Positions 56,727 to 64,000 of a stretch of 64,000 nucleotides of DNA are shown here, piece by piece; position 1 is the stretch's first letter, and each line of letters opens with the position of its first letter. The translations under genes and the position numbers were made by a program. Origin of the DNA: Thermophagus xiamenensis (GTDB lineage Bacteria > Bacteroidota > Bacteroidia > Bacteroidales > Marinilabiliaceae); the NCBI RefSeq assembly GCF_900112795.1, contig NZ_FONA01000005.1:62001-126000 (forward strand). The letters run 5' to 3'. The notes beneath the pieces were generated by a model, which made no database searches, was not told where the DNA came from, and saw only the letters and a list, made by a program, of their open reading frames with translations.

Positions 56727-57519
56727 TAATTTTAAAGAATTAATTCATTCTGCAATATGTGAAGGAGGAGTCAAAGCTAAAGAAGCAATGATTCGCTCAT
56801 CAAGACCAATAAACAATATTCACGAGGCTGTAAAAGCCGAATTAATCCGAAATGGAATTTGCCCTACGAGAATTCATCCTGCTCTTAACAATACTAGGTC
56901 TGAATTAAAACTTGCTGGATTTATAAAACAAAAGAATCAAGATGTCTGTGTCTCTCCCGAAAATTATGAGCCTAAAAAGGTAATTATGACGGAAGGACTC
57001 TTACGTGGTCAAACGGATGATTACGGAAAAGATTACACAGAACGTACAATTTCAATAAATATCCGAAGTCAAATAAGTTCTCTTGCGAAAAATTTTGATA
57101 CTCTATATGAAAGAACAATTGCAGAGGCAATTAATTTACACGTAAGATGTCCAAAGATGGTTTTAGGTGAGGTTTATATGATACCTGTAAAAGAATATAA
57201 TGTTTCTCTTATGGATGAGTTTAGAGTTGAATTCATTGATAGAGTAAGTTCAGTTGAAAAATACATTAAATCATTTCAAGCTATAAACGGAAGATCTAAA
57301 TTTGATCGAGAAGATTATAAATATGAACGTGTTTGTTTGCTTATTGTTGATTTTCAGCAATCACCATCAAAGATTTATTCCAATAATCAGGAACTTTATG
57401 ATGATGGTTTGTTAGAGAAAAATTCCGATGTAAGTATCGAAGAACTTTCTTGGGAATCCTTTATTAAAAGCTTATTAGTCTGTTATGAAAAAAGATTTGG
57501 CGATTCAATTTTAATTTGA
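56692..57519 (+). CDS. Type II restriction endonuclease (BsaWI-like by appearance)
   Basis: 275 residues. The gene follows a C protein and converges with a DNA methylase. The middle stretch (SLAKNFDTLYERTIAEAINL, then HVRCPKMVLGEVYMIPVKEY) looks like the catalytic core of BsaWI-type enzymes, which cut W^CCGGW; the acidic residues in ERTIAEA and LGEVY are candidate metal ligands. The N-terminal ~85 residues form a small helical domain. The ATG at 56692 overlaps the controller frame. The nuclease assignment rests on context and pattern; the recognition site is a guess. The 3' end overlaps the methylase 3' end by 37 bp, tail to tail. Confidence 0.7.
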   Translation: MTNLITIQEAVDNFKELIHSAICEGGVKAKEAMIRSSRPINNIHEAVKAELIRNGICPTRIHPALNNTRSELKLAGFIKQKNQDVCVSPENYEPKKVIMTEGLLRGQTDDYGKDYTERTISINIRSQISSLAKNFDTLYERTIAEAINLHVRCPKMVLGEVYMIPVKEYNVSLMDEFRVEFIDRVSSVEKYIKSFQAINGRSKFDREDYKYERVCLLIVDFQQSPSKIYSNNQELYDDGLLEKNSDVSIEELSWESFIKSLLVCYEKRFGDSILI

Positions 57520-59366
57520 TATTTGGATATAAGAAATTCATCTATTTCTTCTTTAATAGTAAGGTTTTTTAGTATCTCTATTTCTTCTTTTGAAAAATCA
57601 GGAATTGTAAATTTTTCAATGAAGTTTTTTTGATAGCAGGGAAATCCACCTTGAATAGAAACACTGGTCATACGAATATAATAATCCATTACAAATGAGT
57701 TAAGTATTTTTTGTACAATTAGAATGTTTTCTTCCTTGGAAAGTTTATGGTGAGTATCTGTGTCGAAAAGGGACCTTGACTGTGATTTGTCTTTTTTAAG
57801 AAAAATGCCGTAGCCATTTGTAAAATAAGCGTCTTCCTCCGATACAAATAGAAATCTAGGATGTTTGCTAAAAGTTGGAGTAAGTATTTTTTTCCCAAAC
57901 TTAGTTATTCCTTGAGTTCTTCCCCAAACATAAAATGGTGAATATTTGTTTTTTCCTTTGTCCCTGTTTTCTAAAGTTTCTTTCTCCGAAAGAAGATATT
58001 CATAACATTTGGGAAATTTTATTTGAAATTCTTCTTCGGGAATCGGTATTGGATTTTTTGAATCTGTAAAATAAGGCGTGATTATTCTTAATGTGTTTTG
58101 CTCAATTTCATTTTGGTTTTTGAATTGAGATATCTTGTAAACAGGTTTTGTGATTCCCTTTTCAATTAAAAATATTCCCCTTTTAGTTTTTTTGATAAAA
58201 TACCCATTTTCTTCATTAACAGAATCAACGAAGAAAACTTCATCTTTTAGAGTAGCAATGCCAACATTAATGTCAAATAAGTTTTTTATTGGGGTTCCTA
58301 TGTTCTCGATAATTTTAATGTTTTTTTGTTCATTTGATTTTAGTAATCTCCATTTTTTTACATTTAATTCTTGCAAAAAATTTGGAGAGCCATTTGCAGA
58401 CTTTAAAAATTCCTGACAAGTTTGGCTGTCCTCTATCTTATCATATAAAATTGTATTATTTTTTTTCTTGTTTGCAAATGTGATTGCAGTATAAGTTTGT
58501 GCATCAAAGACTTTTTTATGCCTAAAATCAACAATTTTTGTCAGGCACTTAGTTTGTATAAAATATTGGCGAAGAGATAAACCTGCCAGAGAAGTAAAAT
58601 AATTGTTTGGTGTTATATATCCTAATTTTCCATTAGGTGTCAATAATTTGTGCCCTAATTCAAAAAAGGCAAAATATAAATTGAATGTTCCGTATTTTAT
58701 TGTTTGCCATTTTTCAGCTAGATATTCACGGTTTTCAATACTTAAATCTTGGTACTTTACATACGGGGGATTACCAACAACTATATCAAATTTATTAGTC
58801 CAATTTCCTTTTAAACTATCTTGGCAAAATAAATTAAAATCTGTTTCTTCAATAACTTCATTATTTTGAAGTCCCAATAAACTTAAAATTATTTTCGTGC
58901 GAATTATATTATAATCAAGTATATCTGCACCGAAAATATTATTTTTGATGGTGTTTTTGATAGGCTTTTTGAATTTCTTTTTAAAATATTCCGCAATTCC
59001 AATTAAAAAAGCTCCACAACCACAACTTGGGTCAAGACATTTATCTTTTTCTTTAGGAGCAACTTCACTAACTATATAATCAACAATATATGTCGGTGTG
59101 AAAAACGCGCCATTTACTTTTCTGTCTTTTATTGGAATTAGTAATTCTAAATAATTTTCTAATTGTTTTAGGTTTTTGATTTCCAGTGAAGAAAGTTTTA
59201 GATAAACATCTGGTTCAGGTTCAAAGTTTCTTAGTAGTTTTTTTAGAATTGGACTTTTTTCAATATCAAGATTATTGTTTTGAATAAATAAATATACGAG
59301 GTGTTTCTCGATCAAGTCAATGTCTTGATTTTTTAAAATGTCGTTTATAATTCTTTTGTTTATCAT
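57483..59366 (-). CDS. N6-adenine DNA methyltransferase (TaqI-like) with target recognition domain
   Basis: About 627 residues from the ATG at 59366 (a TTG 12 codons upstream is less likely). Motif X/I region: NGAFFTPTYIVDYIVSEVAP and CLDPSCGCGAFLIGIAEYF. Motif IV is FDIVVGNPPYVKYQDLS, the NPPY of adenine-N6 methylases. Then LGYITPNNYFTSLAG, and a long C-terminal target recognition region (residues ~350-600) as in TaqI-class enzymes. No nuclease motif is seen at the N-terminus, so it is probably a modification-only enzyme protecting against the adjacent nuclease. AT-rich. Confidence 0.9.
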   Translation of the reverse strand: MINKRIINDILKNQDIDLIEKHLVYLFIQNNNLDIEKSPILKKLLRNFEPEPDVYLKLSSLEIKNLKQLENYLELLIPIKDRKVNGAFFTPTYIVDYIVSEVAPKEKDKCLDPSCGCGAFLIGIAEYFKKKFKKPIKNTIKNNIFGADILDYNIIRTKIILSLLGLQNNEVIEETDFNLFCQDSLKGNWTNKFDIVVGNPPYVKYQDLSIENREYLAEKWQTIKYGTFNLYFAFFELGHKLLTPNGKLGYITPNNYFTSLAGLSLRQYFIQTKCLTKIVDFRHKKVFDAQTYTAITFANKKKNNTILYDKIEDSQTCQEFLKSANGSPNFLQELNVKKWRLLKSNEQKNIKIIENIGTPIKNLFDINVGIATLKDEVFFVDSVNEENGYFIKKTKRGIFLIEKGITKPVYKISQFKNQNEIEQNTLRIITPYFTDSKNPIPIPEEEFQIKFPKCYEYLLSEKETLENRDKGKNKYSPFYVWGRTQGITKFGKKILTPTFSKHPRFLFVSEEDAYFTNGYGIFLKKDKSQSRSLFDTDTHHKLSKEENILIVQKILNSFVMDYYIRMTSVSIQGGFPCYQKNFIEKFTIPDFSKEEIEILKNLTIKEEIDEFLISKYQIKIESPNLFS

Positions 59367-59471
59367 ATAGTTTTGAATCCTTGTGTTGACTATGCGCAAC
59401 AAAAGTAATCTAAATTCTTACACTTTGCAAATAAACTTTTAGCCAAATTTTTTTGATATCATTTTGTCATC

Positions 59472-59514
59472 TATAGACTTACCCTTTATATGACAGCTCA
59501 AAAATTGACATTTT
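59472..59514 (-). repeat. Cassette-boundary repeat, copy c5 (inverted to c4)
   Basis: The reverse complement reads AAAATGTCAATTTTTGAGCT followed by GTCATATAAAGGGTAAGTCT ATA. It matches c4 over about 43 bp with roughly five differences, so the controller, nuclease and methylase genes sit inside a 3.25 kb inverted-repeat-bounded segment. Confidence 0.8.
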
Positions 59515-59516
59515 AT

Positions 59517-60165
59517 TTTTTTAGATTGTTAGATTTAAGATTATTAGATGTAAGATTTAAGATGCACCATGCCCTATGCCCTTTGCCATCAAACGCAAAA
59601 GCACCAAGCCACAGAGGAGTAGGGGAGTTTCAGCAACCACCAAAATGCATGATAACGAAATGAACAAATGGTTTTTTTATAATTTAACGGTTGGGTTTTC
59701 GGTTTACTGGATTTCAAATTTGATATTGTGGTTCCCGTGGAGTATTAATCCAATGCTTGGAATGACTTTAATGTTAACCGTTTCTCCAATAATCTGGATT
59801 ATCTCAACTTTTTTGTGTATCCGAACTTTTCCCAAAAAAAATATAATGATCGGGGCTGTTTATAATAGCTTGGTATTTCTTGCTTTGGCAGTTGTAATGG
59901 ACTATGTGTTTTTTGGACTGATTCGGAATGCGATGGATCAGTTATATCATCCGACGACTTTCTATGGTTATGGTTTTGTTGCGAGCATACCATTTATTGT
60001 TGCCCTCGGATTTAGCAAAATAATAGACAAGAAAAAGCGAGGTGTGCGTCAGTCTGATTTTATACAAGCAGGAATAATAGGATTGGTTTGTTTTGGCTTT
60101 CTGGCTTTAATAATAGTTTTGGAGATAGAAATTTAGTAAAAGTCGAATTACCGGTTATATATAGG
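59517..60165 (+). repeat. Direct duplication, left copy (partner 61060-61690)
   Basis: Starts with the TTAGATGTAAGATTTAAGAT run, CATGCCCTATGCCCTTTGCC and AAACGCAAAAGCACCAAGCC, and continues through the 5-TM gene to its stop. The right copy has the same order with about 90% similarity by eye. A toxin-antitoxin pair lies between the copies. Confidence 0.85.
59660..60136 (+). CDS. Five-helix membrane protein, copy A, unknown function
   Basis: 158 residues from the ATG at 59660, the start shared with the second copy; an ATG five codons upstream is also possible here. Five hydrophobic segments: VGFSVYWISNLILWFPWS, LGMTLMLTVSPIIWIISTFL, IMIGAVYNSLVFLALAVVMD, YGFVASIPFIVALGF and IIGLVCFGFLALIIVLEIEI. 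No charged residue cluster or motif is recognised. Substitutions relative to copy B are mostly conservative (I/V, I/M, S/A), which suggests both copies encode working proteins. Confidence 0.75.
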   Translation: MNKWFFYNLTVGFSVYWISNLILWFPWSINPMLGMTLMLTVSPIIWIISTFLCIRTFPKKNIMIGAVYNSLVFLALAVVMDYVFFGLIRNAMDQLYHPTTFYGYGFVASIPFIVALGFSKIIDKKKRGVRQSDFIQAGIIGLVCFGFLALIIVLEIEI

Positions 60166-60269
60166 CGTAGGAGCGGTTGGCACAACTCGGCGGTTATAGC
60201 GGGTTGAATGTAACCTTGCCTTTTTACAGACCACCTCGGAAAAAATAATTTCTTTTCGATTATAGACCT

Positions 60270-60299
60270 TATATTTGTATAAAACTAAAGGAGTCAGAT
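60270..60299 (+). promoter_or_regulatory. Promoter -7 box and ribosome binding site of the ParE-type pair
   Basis: TATATTTG (60270-60277) fits TAnnTTTG; a -33 box is not clear. AAGGAG lies 8 bp before the ATG at 60300, a strong Shine-Dalgarno sequence for this window. Confidence 0.5.
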
Positions 60300-60482
60300 A
60301 TGTTAACTAAAGATATTGTAAGGCAATCCATTGAAAATCTTCCCGACTCATTTACCATTGATGAGCTCATTGAACAATTAATATTTGTTGAAAAGGTGGA
60401 AGAAGGACTTAAACAATCGGATGAAGGTAAAACTATTTCAAACGATGATGTAAAAAGTATGATTGAAAAATGGTCAAGTTAG
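60300..60482 (+). CDS. Type II antitoxin, partner of ParE-type toxin
   Basis: 60 residues: LTKDIVRQSIENLPDSFTID, ELIEQLIFVEKVEEGLKQSD and NDDVKSMIEKWSS. The short acidic helical form with the pattern Q-S-D-E-G-K-T-I-S-(N/H)-x-x-V is that of small antitoxins found next to RelE/ParE toxins. It overlaps the toxin gene by 13 bp, so the two are translationally coupled. Confidence 0.85.
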   Translation: MLTKDIVRQSIENLPDSFTIDELIEQLIFVEKVEEGLKQSDEGKTISNDDVKSMIEKWSS

Positions 60483-60778
60483 TGTGGACAGAACTAGCAA
60501 CGAAGGATTTAGAAGAAATCTTTAATTATATAGCAAAGGATTCTGTTCGATATGCATCATTTTCTGTGAATAAAATCTATAATCGAGCACAAGATATTAT
60601 TTATAATCCTTACGTTGGCCGGGTAGTTCCAGAGATTAATAATAAAGTTATCAGAGAAGTGATTTCAGGAAATTATCGGATTGTTTACAAAATAGTTAAT
60701 GAATTCCAGGTTGATATTTTACGAGTTTATCATTCAGCAAGATTATTAAAAGCTGATAGATTGGATAAACCAATCTAA
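60470..60778 (+). CDS. RelE/ParE superfamily toxin
   Basis: 102 residues. VKLVWTELATKDLEEIFNYI is the N-terminal helix-strand of ParE, NPYVGRVVPEINNKVIREVI is the conserved loop region, and NYRIVYKIVNEFQVDILRVY the core strands, ending in the usual HSARLL. ParE toxins poison gyrase while RelE ones cleave mRNA; sequence favours ParE. It stands between two copies of the 5-TM gene. Confidence 0.92.
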   Translation: MVKLVWTELATKDLEEIFNYIAKDSVRYASFSVNKIYNRAQDIIYNPYVGRVVPEINNKVIREVISGNYRIVYKIVNEFQVDILRVYHSARLLKADRLDKPI

Positions 60779-61059
60779 TTGAACATGATTATTTTGTTGA
60801 TGTTTATGAAAACAAGTTAATGTGAAATGTTGTGTGGGCTTCCCTTTTGTTGGGCAATGCTAAAATATTGTTTTTTAGATGATAAGATTTAAAATGCTTT
60901 TTGCTCTGCGCTATTACCGAACGCAGAGGCGCAGAGACAGAGAGAAAAAATAAATACGGGTAATCTGATACCTCACACTCCACACTCCGTACACCAACCT
61001 CACACACCATACCATCCACCCCTTCCCCCTTTTCACCCTTCAACCCATAATATAGATAG
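60779..61059. other. Intergenic with CGCAGAG module
   Basis: Contains GAACGCAGAGGCGCAGAGAC (60909) and an A/C-rich run of short repeats (CTCACACTCCACACTCC, CACACACCATACCATCC) near 60972-61040. The small frames here are repeat by-products. Confidence 0.5.
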
Positions 61060-61690
61060 ATTCTTAGATGTAAGATTTAAGACATCGCATTTGCTATTCC
61101 CCTTGCACCATGCCCTATGCCCTTTGCCATCAAACGCAAAAGCACCAAGCCGCAGAGGAGAAGTGGAGTTTCAGCAACCACCAAAACGCATGATAACGAA
61201 ATGAACAGATGGTTTTTGTATAATTTAACAGTTGGGTTTGCGGTTTACTGGATGTCAAATTTGGTATTGTGGTTCCCGTGGAGTATTCATCCAATGCTTG
61301 GAATGACTTTAATGTTAACCGTTTCTCCAATAATCTGGATTATCTCGACTTTTTTGTGTATCCGAACTTTTCCCCAAAAGAATATAATTATCGGGGCTTT
61401 TTATAATAGCTTGGTATTCCTTGCTTTGGCAGTTGTAATGGACTATGTGTTTTTTGGACTGATTAGAAATGCGATGGATCAGTTATATCATCCGACGACT
61501 TTCTATGGTTATGGTTTTGTTGCAAGCATACCATTTATTGTTGCCCTCGGATTTAGAAAAATAATAGAAAAGAAAAAACGAGATGTGCGTCAGTCTGATT
61601 TTATTAAAGCAGGAGCAATAGGATTAGTTTGTTTTAGCTTGCTGACTTTAATAATAATTTTAGAGATAGAAATTTAGTAAAAAACGAAAT
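61060..61690 (+). repeat. Direct duplication, right copy (partner 59517-60165)
   Basis: The same module order as the left copy: TTAGATGTAAGATTTAAGAC, CATGCCCTATGCCCTTTGCC, AAACGCAAAAGCACCAAGCC, then the 5-TM gene and AAATTTAGTAAAAAACGAA after its stop. Confidence 0.85.
61201..61677 (+). CDS. Five-helix membrane protein, copy B, unknown function
   Basis: 158 residues from the ATG at 61201; the upstream Met of copy A is Thr here, which supports this start for both. The helices match copy A one for one (VGFAVYWMSNLVLWFPWSIH, IGAFYNSLVFLALAVVMDYV, GAIGLVCFSLLTLIIILEIE). Function unknown. Two intact paralogues in 1.6 kb separated by a toxin-antitoxin pair suggest recombination between repeats rather than an old duplication. 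Confidence 0.75.
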   Translation: MNRWFLYNLTVGFAVYWMSNLVLWFPWSIHPMLGMTLMLTVSPIIWIISTFLCIRTFPQKNIIIGAFYNSLVFLALAVVMDYVFFGLIRNAMDQLYHPTTFYGYGFVASIPFIVALGFRKIIEKKKRDVRQSDFIKAGAIGLVCFSLLTLIIILEIEI

Positions 61691-62020
61691 GCCAGGGTAA
61701 GATATAAGATTATTAGATGTAAGATAATTAGATATAAGAAGCTATATGCCATTCACCATTCCACCCTTCAGATTCAAAGATAGTTAGATTGTTAGATGTA
61801 AGATATAAGATGGTCTATTCGCCATTCCCTGTGCTCTGAGCTCCATGCCCCTTGCTCCATGCCCTGTGCCCTTTGCCATTAAACGCAGAGACGCCAAGAC
61901 GCAGAGAGGGCAGGGTAAGATATAAGATTATTAGATGTAAGATAATTAGATTTAAGATATCAGATGCTTAATACACTATGCTCTGGTTCCTAAGCCCCAT
62001 GCTCCGTGCCCGAACCGGTT
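61691..62020. repeat. Periodic runs and CGCAGAG module; no gene
   Basis: Heptamer-periodic TTAGATGTAAGATAATTAGA (61700-61740, 61785-61812, 61915-61965), a CTATGCC/CTGTGCC-like run (61825-61880) and AAACGCAGAGACGCCAAGAC (61878). GGGTAAGATATAAGATTATT occurs twice (61694, 61914). Confidence 0.65.
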
Positions 62021-62104
62021 CGCTCACCGAAAAAGCATTTTGAATTTTGGTTTCAGAAAAAGAAATTGTTTATTTTAGAAGTATCCTATAAACGTTAAGT
62101 TTTC
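62021..62104 (+). repeat. Cassette-boundary repeat, copy c6 (extended, diverged)
   Basis: CGCTCACCGAAAAAGCATTT, TGAATTTTGGTTTCAGAAAA, TTGTTTATTTTAGAAGTATC and CTATAAACGTTAAGTTTTCA. It matches c4 across about 80 bp with decay in the inner end. It precedes the secreted protein gene by 50 bp. No inverted partner was found downstream. Confidence 0.65.
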
Positions 62105-62157
62105 ATCCTGAATTAATCGCTAATATTCAATTTGAAGTTTAACTAAATACTAATCAA

Positions 62158-62775
62158 ATGAAGAAATTATCTTTATTGTTATTCTTGACATTTCTTATAA
62201 GTCCATTAACATTCGGACAAAAAATGTATGTATGGTGTCCAAAGGAACAAATGGTGCCCCAAAGAAAAGGTTTCCTCGCAAATCAAAAAATAGACTTAGT
62301 TGTTTTTGATGCTAGAACTCTGACTCCTAAAAGTAAAATTGAATGTGAAAGCAAAGAAATTACCAACAATATTGCTCAATTAATTAAACAAACATATCCG
62401 TCAGCATTGATAAACATACTTCCGAGTGAAAATTATTACCAAAACCCGAAAGATGGTATAATTACTATTAAAGTTTCAATCTCAGCATATCATGCTGCAT
62501 TTGGTGCTAATGTTAAGGTTGGGATTGGAAGTATTGGAGGTGATTTTAGTTGGGGCGTCATCCCAGAAGGGAAATGGAATGCAGTGACAGGTTATAATAT
62601 TAAAATCTATGATTATAGATCTGAAAATAAGAAAAAGGGCAATCATAATATTGGGAAACTAGCATCTAGGCCTAATACAGGAGGCTATAGAACAGCAAAG
62701 AATATTTTGAATATTACTTATTTAGAAGCTAATCAGGAGTTATTCTCTTACATCGACAACTTTTTCATGGAATAA
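62158..62775 (+). CDS. Secreted protein of unknown function
   Basis: 205 residues with a clear signal peptide (KLSLLLFLTFLISPLTFGQ, cleavage near GQK) and no lipobox cysteine. The mature part has short beta-rich stretches (IDLVVFDARTLTPKSKIECE, GIITIKVSISAYHAAFG, VKVGIGSIGGDFSWGVIPEG). I recognise no family. It follows boundary repeat c6 and is AT-rich, like the other cassette genes. Confidence 0.8.
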   Translation: MKKLSLLLFLTFLISPLTFGQKMYVWCPKEQMVPQRKGFLANQKIDLVVFDARTLTPKSKIECESKEITNNIAQLIKQTYPSALINILPSENYYQNPKDGIITIKVSISAYHAAFGANVKVGIGSIGGDFSWGVIPEGKWNAVTGYNIKIYDYRSENKKKGNHNIGKLASRPNTGGYRTAKNILNITYLEANQELFSYIDNFFME

Positions 62776-62929
62776 ACAATGAATCGTCAAATAATAGCCT
62801 GTATAACATAGAGGTAAAGTATTGTTACTTGTTCTAGTTTTAAGGTGATTTGACAGGAAAAAGTCACAGGATCGATTAATATTATATACCAATTGCGTTC
62901 ATCAGTTTAAGCGGTTCCCGTTCAAGTGG
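62776..62929. other. Gap between secreted protein and IS remnant
   Basis: AT-rich, no recognised element. Confidence 0.3.
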
Positions 62930-63265
62930 TGTAGAGTATGTCTGGAAACAGCTATTAAGCGTTATGGTGCTCCGGAAATCTTAAATGCCGATCAAGGAAG
63001 TCAGTTTACGAGCCCGATTTTACCGAATACATTTCCTTACAAAAACTCACTAAATTTAGCATGGATGGCAAAGGCATAGTCATAAATAATACATTTATTG
63101 ATTGCTTTTGCAGAAACATAAAATATGGAGAAATCTATCCTCAGCCTTCAGATGATGGTTTAAAGTTATATGATAAAATAAAAGAGCATATGATGTTTTA
63201 TATGTGGAAAGAGGACATCAGTCTTTAAATTATAAAAGACCTGAGAAAGTGTTTGTGTCGGTTGT
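62930..63265 (+). pseudogene. Remnant of an IS3-family transposase (integrase-core C-terminal part)
   Basis: Pieces in different frames read ILNADQGSQFTS (first motif around the second catalytic Asp), then DFTEYISLQKLTKFSMDGKG, FIDCFCRNIKYGEIYPQPSD, DGLKLYDKIKEHMMFY and SLNYKRPEKVFV. This is the end of an OrfB transposase with the conserved HQSLNY-like region; the final Glu region is decayed (ERF to DCF). Frameshifts near 63015 and 63200 make it inactive. The rest of the IS is missing. Confidence 0.8.
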
Positions 63266-63600
63266 TTAGATTTTCTTATCCGCCCACTTGAGAGGATAAG
63301 AAAATTTAACTTATAAAAGTAATGAAGTTGTATAAAAGAGGAGAGAATTTAACTACATTCAGAAAGCTTTACGATGGTTATTCCTAAAACGAAATAGTAA
63401 CCTCAGAGACTCAGCAAAAGAAAGATTAAATTTGGTACTTGAAATTAATTTTAATCATCCCGCTTTCTGAGGGCCAGCAACAAAGATTTGTCGCCCCCTC
63501 ATGCAAAAAAACTGTTTGCCGGTAAAGAAATCCGCAAACTGCCAAGGCTTTTACATCGGCTGTTGTCCATAAATATAAAAACGGAGGAGAATTAGGTAAA
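63266..63600. other. Intergenic after the IS remnant
   Basis: About 335 bp, AT-rich. GGAGGAG at 63583-63590 is a good ribosome binding site for the gene at 63601. No promoter is evident. Confidence 0.4.
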
Positions 63601-64000
63601 ATGGCAAAAATAAAACTACTACTGATAGTCTTTGCGGGACTTGTTTTAATTACGTACCCATCTTTGGCTTGTTCAGTGCTATACTATATCGATTCGGCAA
63701 CCGGAAAAATTTATGTGGTCAATAGTGAGGATTATTGGCTGGATGTTGATGCATATATTCAAATTGAACCCGGCACCAAAAAGAAGTATGCCCGCTTGTG
63801 GTATGGCTGGGACAATTTTGCGCAGGGCGGCATCAACGAAAAAGGACTGTTTTTTGATGCGGCTGTAACGCCGGAACAGCCCAAGATAAAAGGCTACGGA
63901 AACCCCAAAGACAATTTGGGCGACAAGATATTGGCATACTGCTCTACCGTTGAGGATGCTTTAATGTTTTTGGAAAAAGAGAAAATAGCCTTGACTAACA
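63601..64000 (+). CDS. Secreted linear amide C-N hydrolase (Ntn family), N-terminal part
   Basis: The frame runs off the right edge (133 residues seen). A signal peptide (KIKLLLIVFAGLVLITYPSL) is followed by ACSVLYYIDSATGKIYVVNS EDYW. The Cys after the signal peptide is the candidate N-terminal nucleophile, with the NSEDYW-like strand seen in choloylglycine hydrolase/penicillin V acylase-type enzymes. ARLWYGWDNFAQGGINEKGL and FFDAAVTP fit the same fold. It would hydrolyse an amide bond outside the cytoplasm; the substrate is unknown. It lies outside the repeat zone and has GC content like the core genes. Confidence 0.75.
   Translation, partial: MAKIKLLLIVFAGLVLITYPSLACSVLYYIDSATGKIYVVNSEDYWLDVDAYIQIEPGTKKKYARLWYGWDNFAQGGINEKGLFFDAAVTPEQPKIKGYGNPKDNLGDKILAYCSTVEDALMFLEKEKIALTN

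Noticed and set aside
60804-61043. Minus-strand frame in the A/C-rich run
   Set aside because: Composed of short simple repeats and a CGCAGAG module; valine/glutamate-rich product is an artefact.
50601-62104. Chromosomal integron with attC sites
   Set aside because: The boundary repeats lack the paired GTTRRRY/RYYYAAC attC cores, cassettes are in mixed orientation, and no integron integrase is seen.
62880-63265. Active insertion sequence
   Set aside because: Only the 3' part of an IS3-type transposase remains, in different frames, with no inverted ends recognised.

Overview
The window looks like a chromosome segment of a Bacteroidota bacterium, probably a Bacteroidales/Marinilabiliales-type anaerobe. 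The evidence is three PorP/SprF proteins with type B (CHU_C) sorting-domain cargo, TAnnTTTG-type promoters, Bacteroidota-style polysaccharide genes and GH2/GH29 glycosidases. No rRNA or tRNA gene was seen, so the genus is not resolved.

Layout. 1-3400 (minus): the N-terminal two thirds of a GH2 beta-galactosidase running off the left edge, and the decayed 3' end of a GH29 alpha-L-fucosidase. 3630-5270 (plus): metK with a promoter, a SAM-II-type riboswitch and a terminator. 5285-6421: repeats, including a 10 x 23 bp hairpin array. 6422-24970 (plus): a polysaccharide locus with sugar transferase, flippase, polymerase-like protein, four glycosyltransferases, FemAB-like and DUF354 proteins, a Wzi-like porin, a WbpE/D/B/A set for a di-N-acetylated uronic acid, and a MATE transporter. 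25143-33812 (minus): nitroreductase, small GNAT protein, aminopeptidase P, PAS histidine kinase, MalQ and GlgX. 33897-49907 (minus): three PorP/SprF + CHU_C cargo pairs, one with an OmpA/PD40 protein, plus an MscS channel and a CPA1 antiporter. The 1.5-kilo-residue cargo gene is broken by a nonsense codon and a frameshift.

49908-63300 is a repeat-dominated accessory zone. Small gene sets sit between copies of a ~38 bp sequence ending in GGGTAAGTCTACA: HicAB between one inverted pair, and a controller/restriction/methylase module between another. Also here are a membrane protein, two copies of a 5-TM protein gene flanking a ParE-type toxin-antitoxin pair, a helical protein next to a 21 bp x 10 heptad array, a dead tyrosine recombinase and a dead IS3 transposase. 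The window ends in the start of a secreted C-N hydrolase.

The features that known gene families do not explain are: (i) a composite palindromic element, several copies of which end exactly at the ATG of a gene; (ii) low-complexity blocks of unrelated sequence that share a 7 bp period; (iii) the inverted-repeat-bounded defence cassettes; (iv) the 23 bp and 21 bp arrays. All repeat relationships were found by eye, so copy boundaries are approximate.
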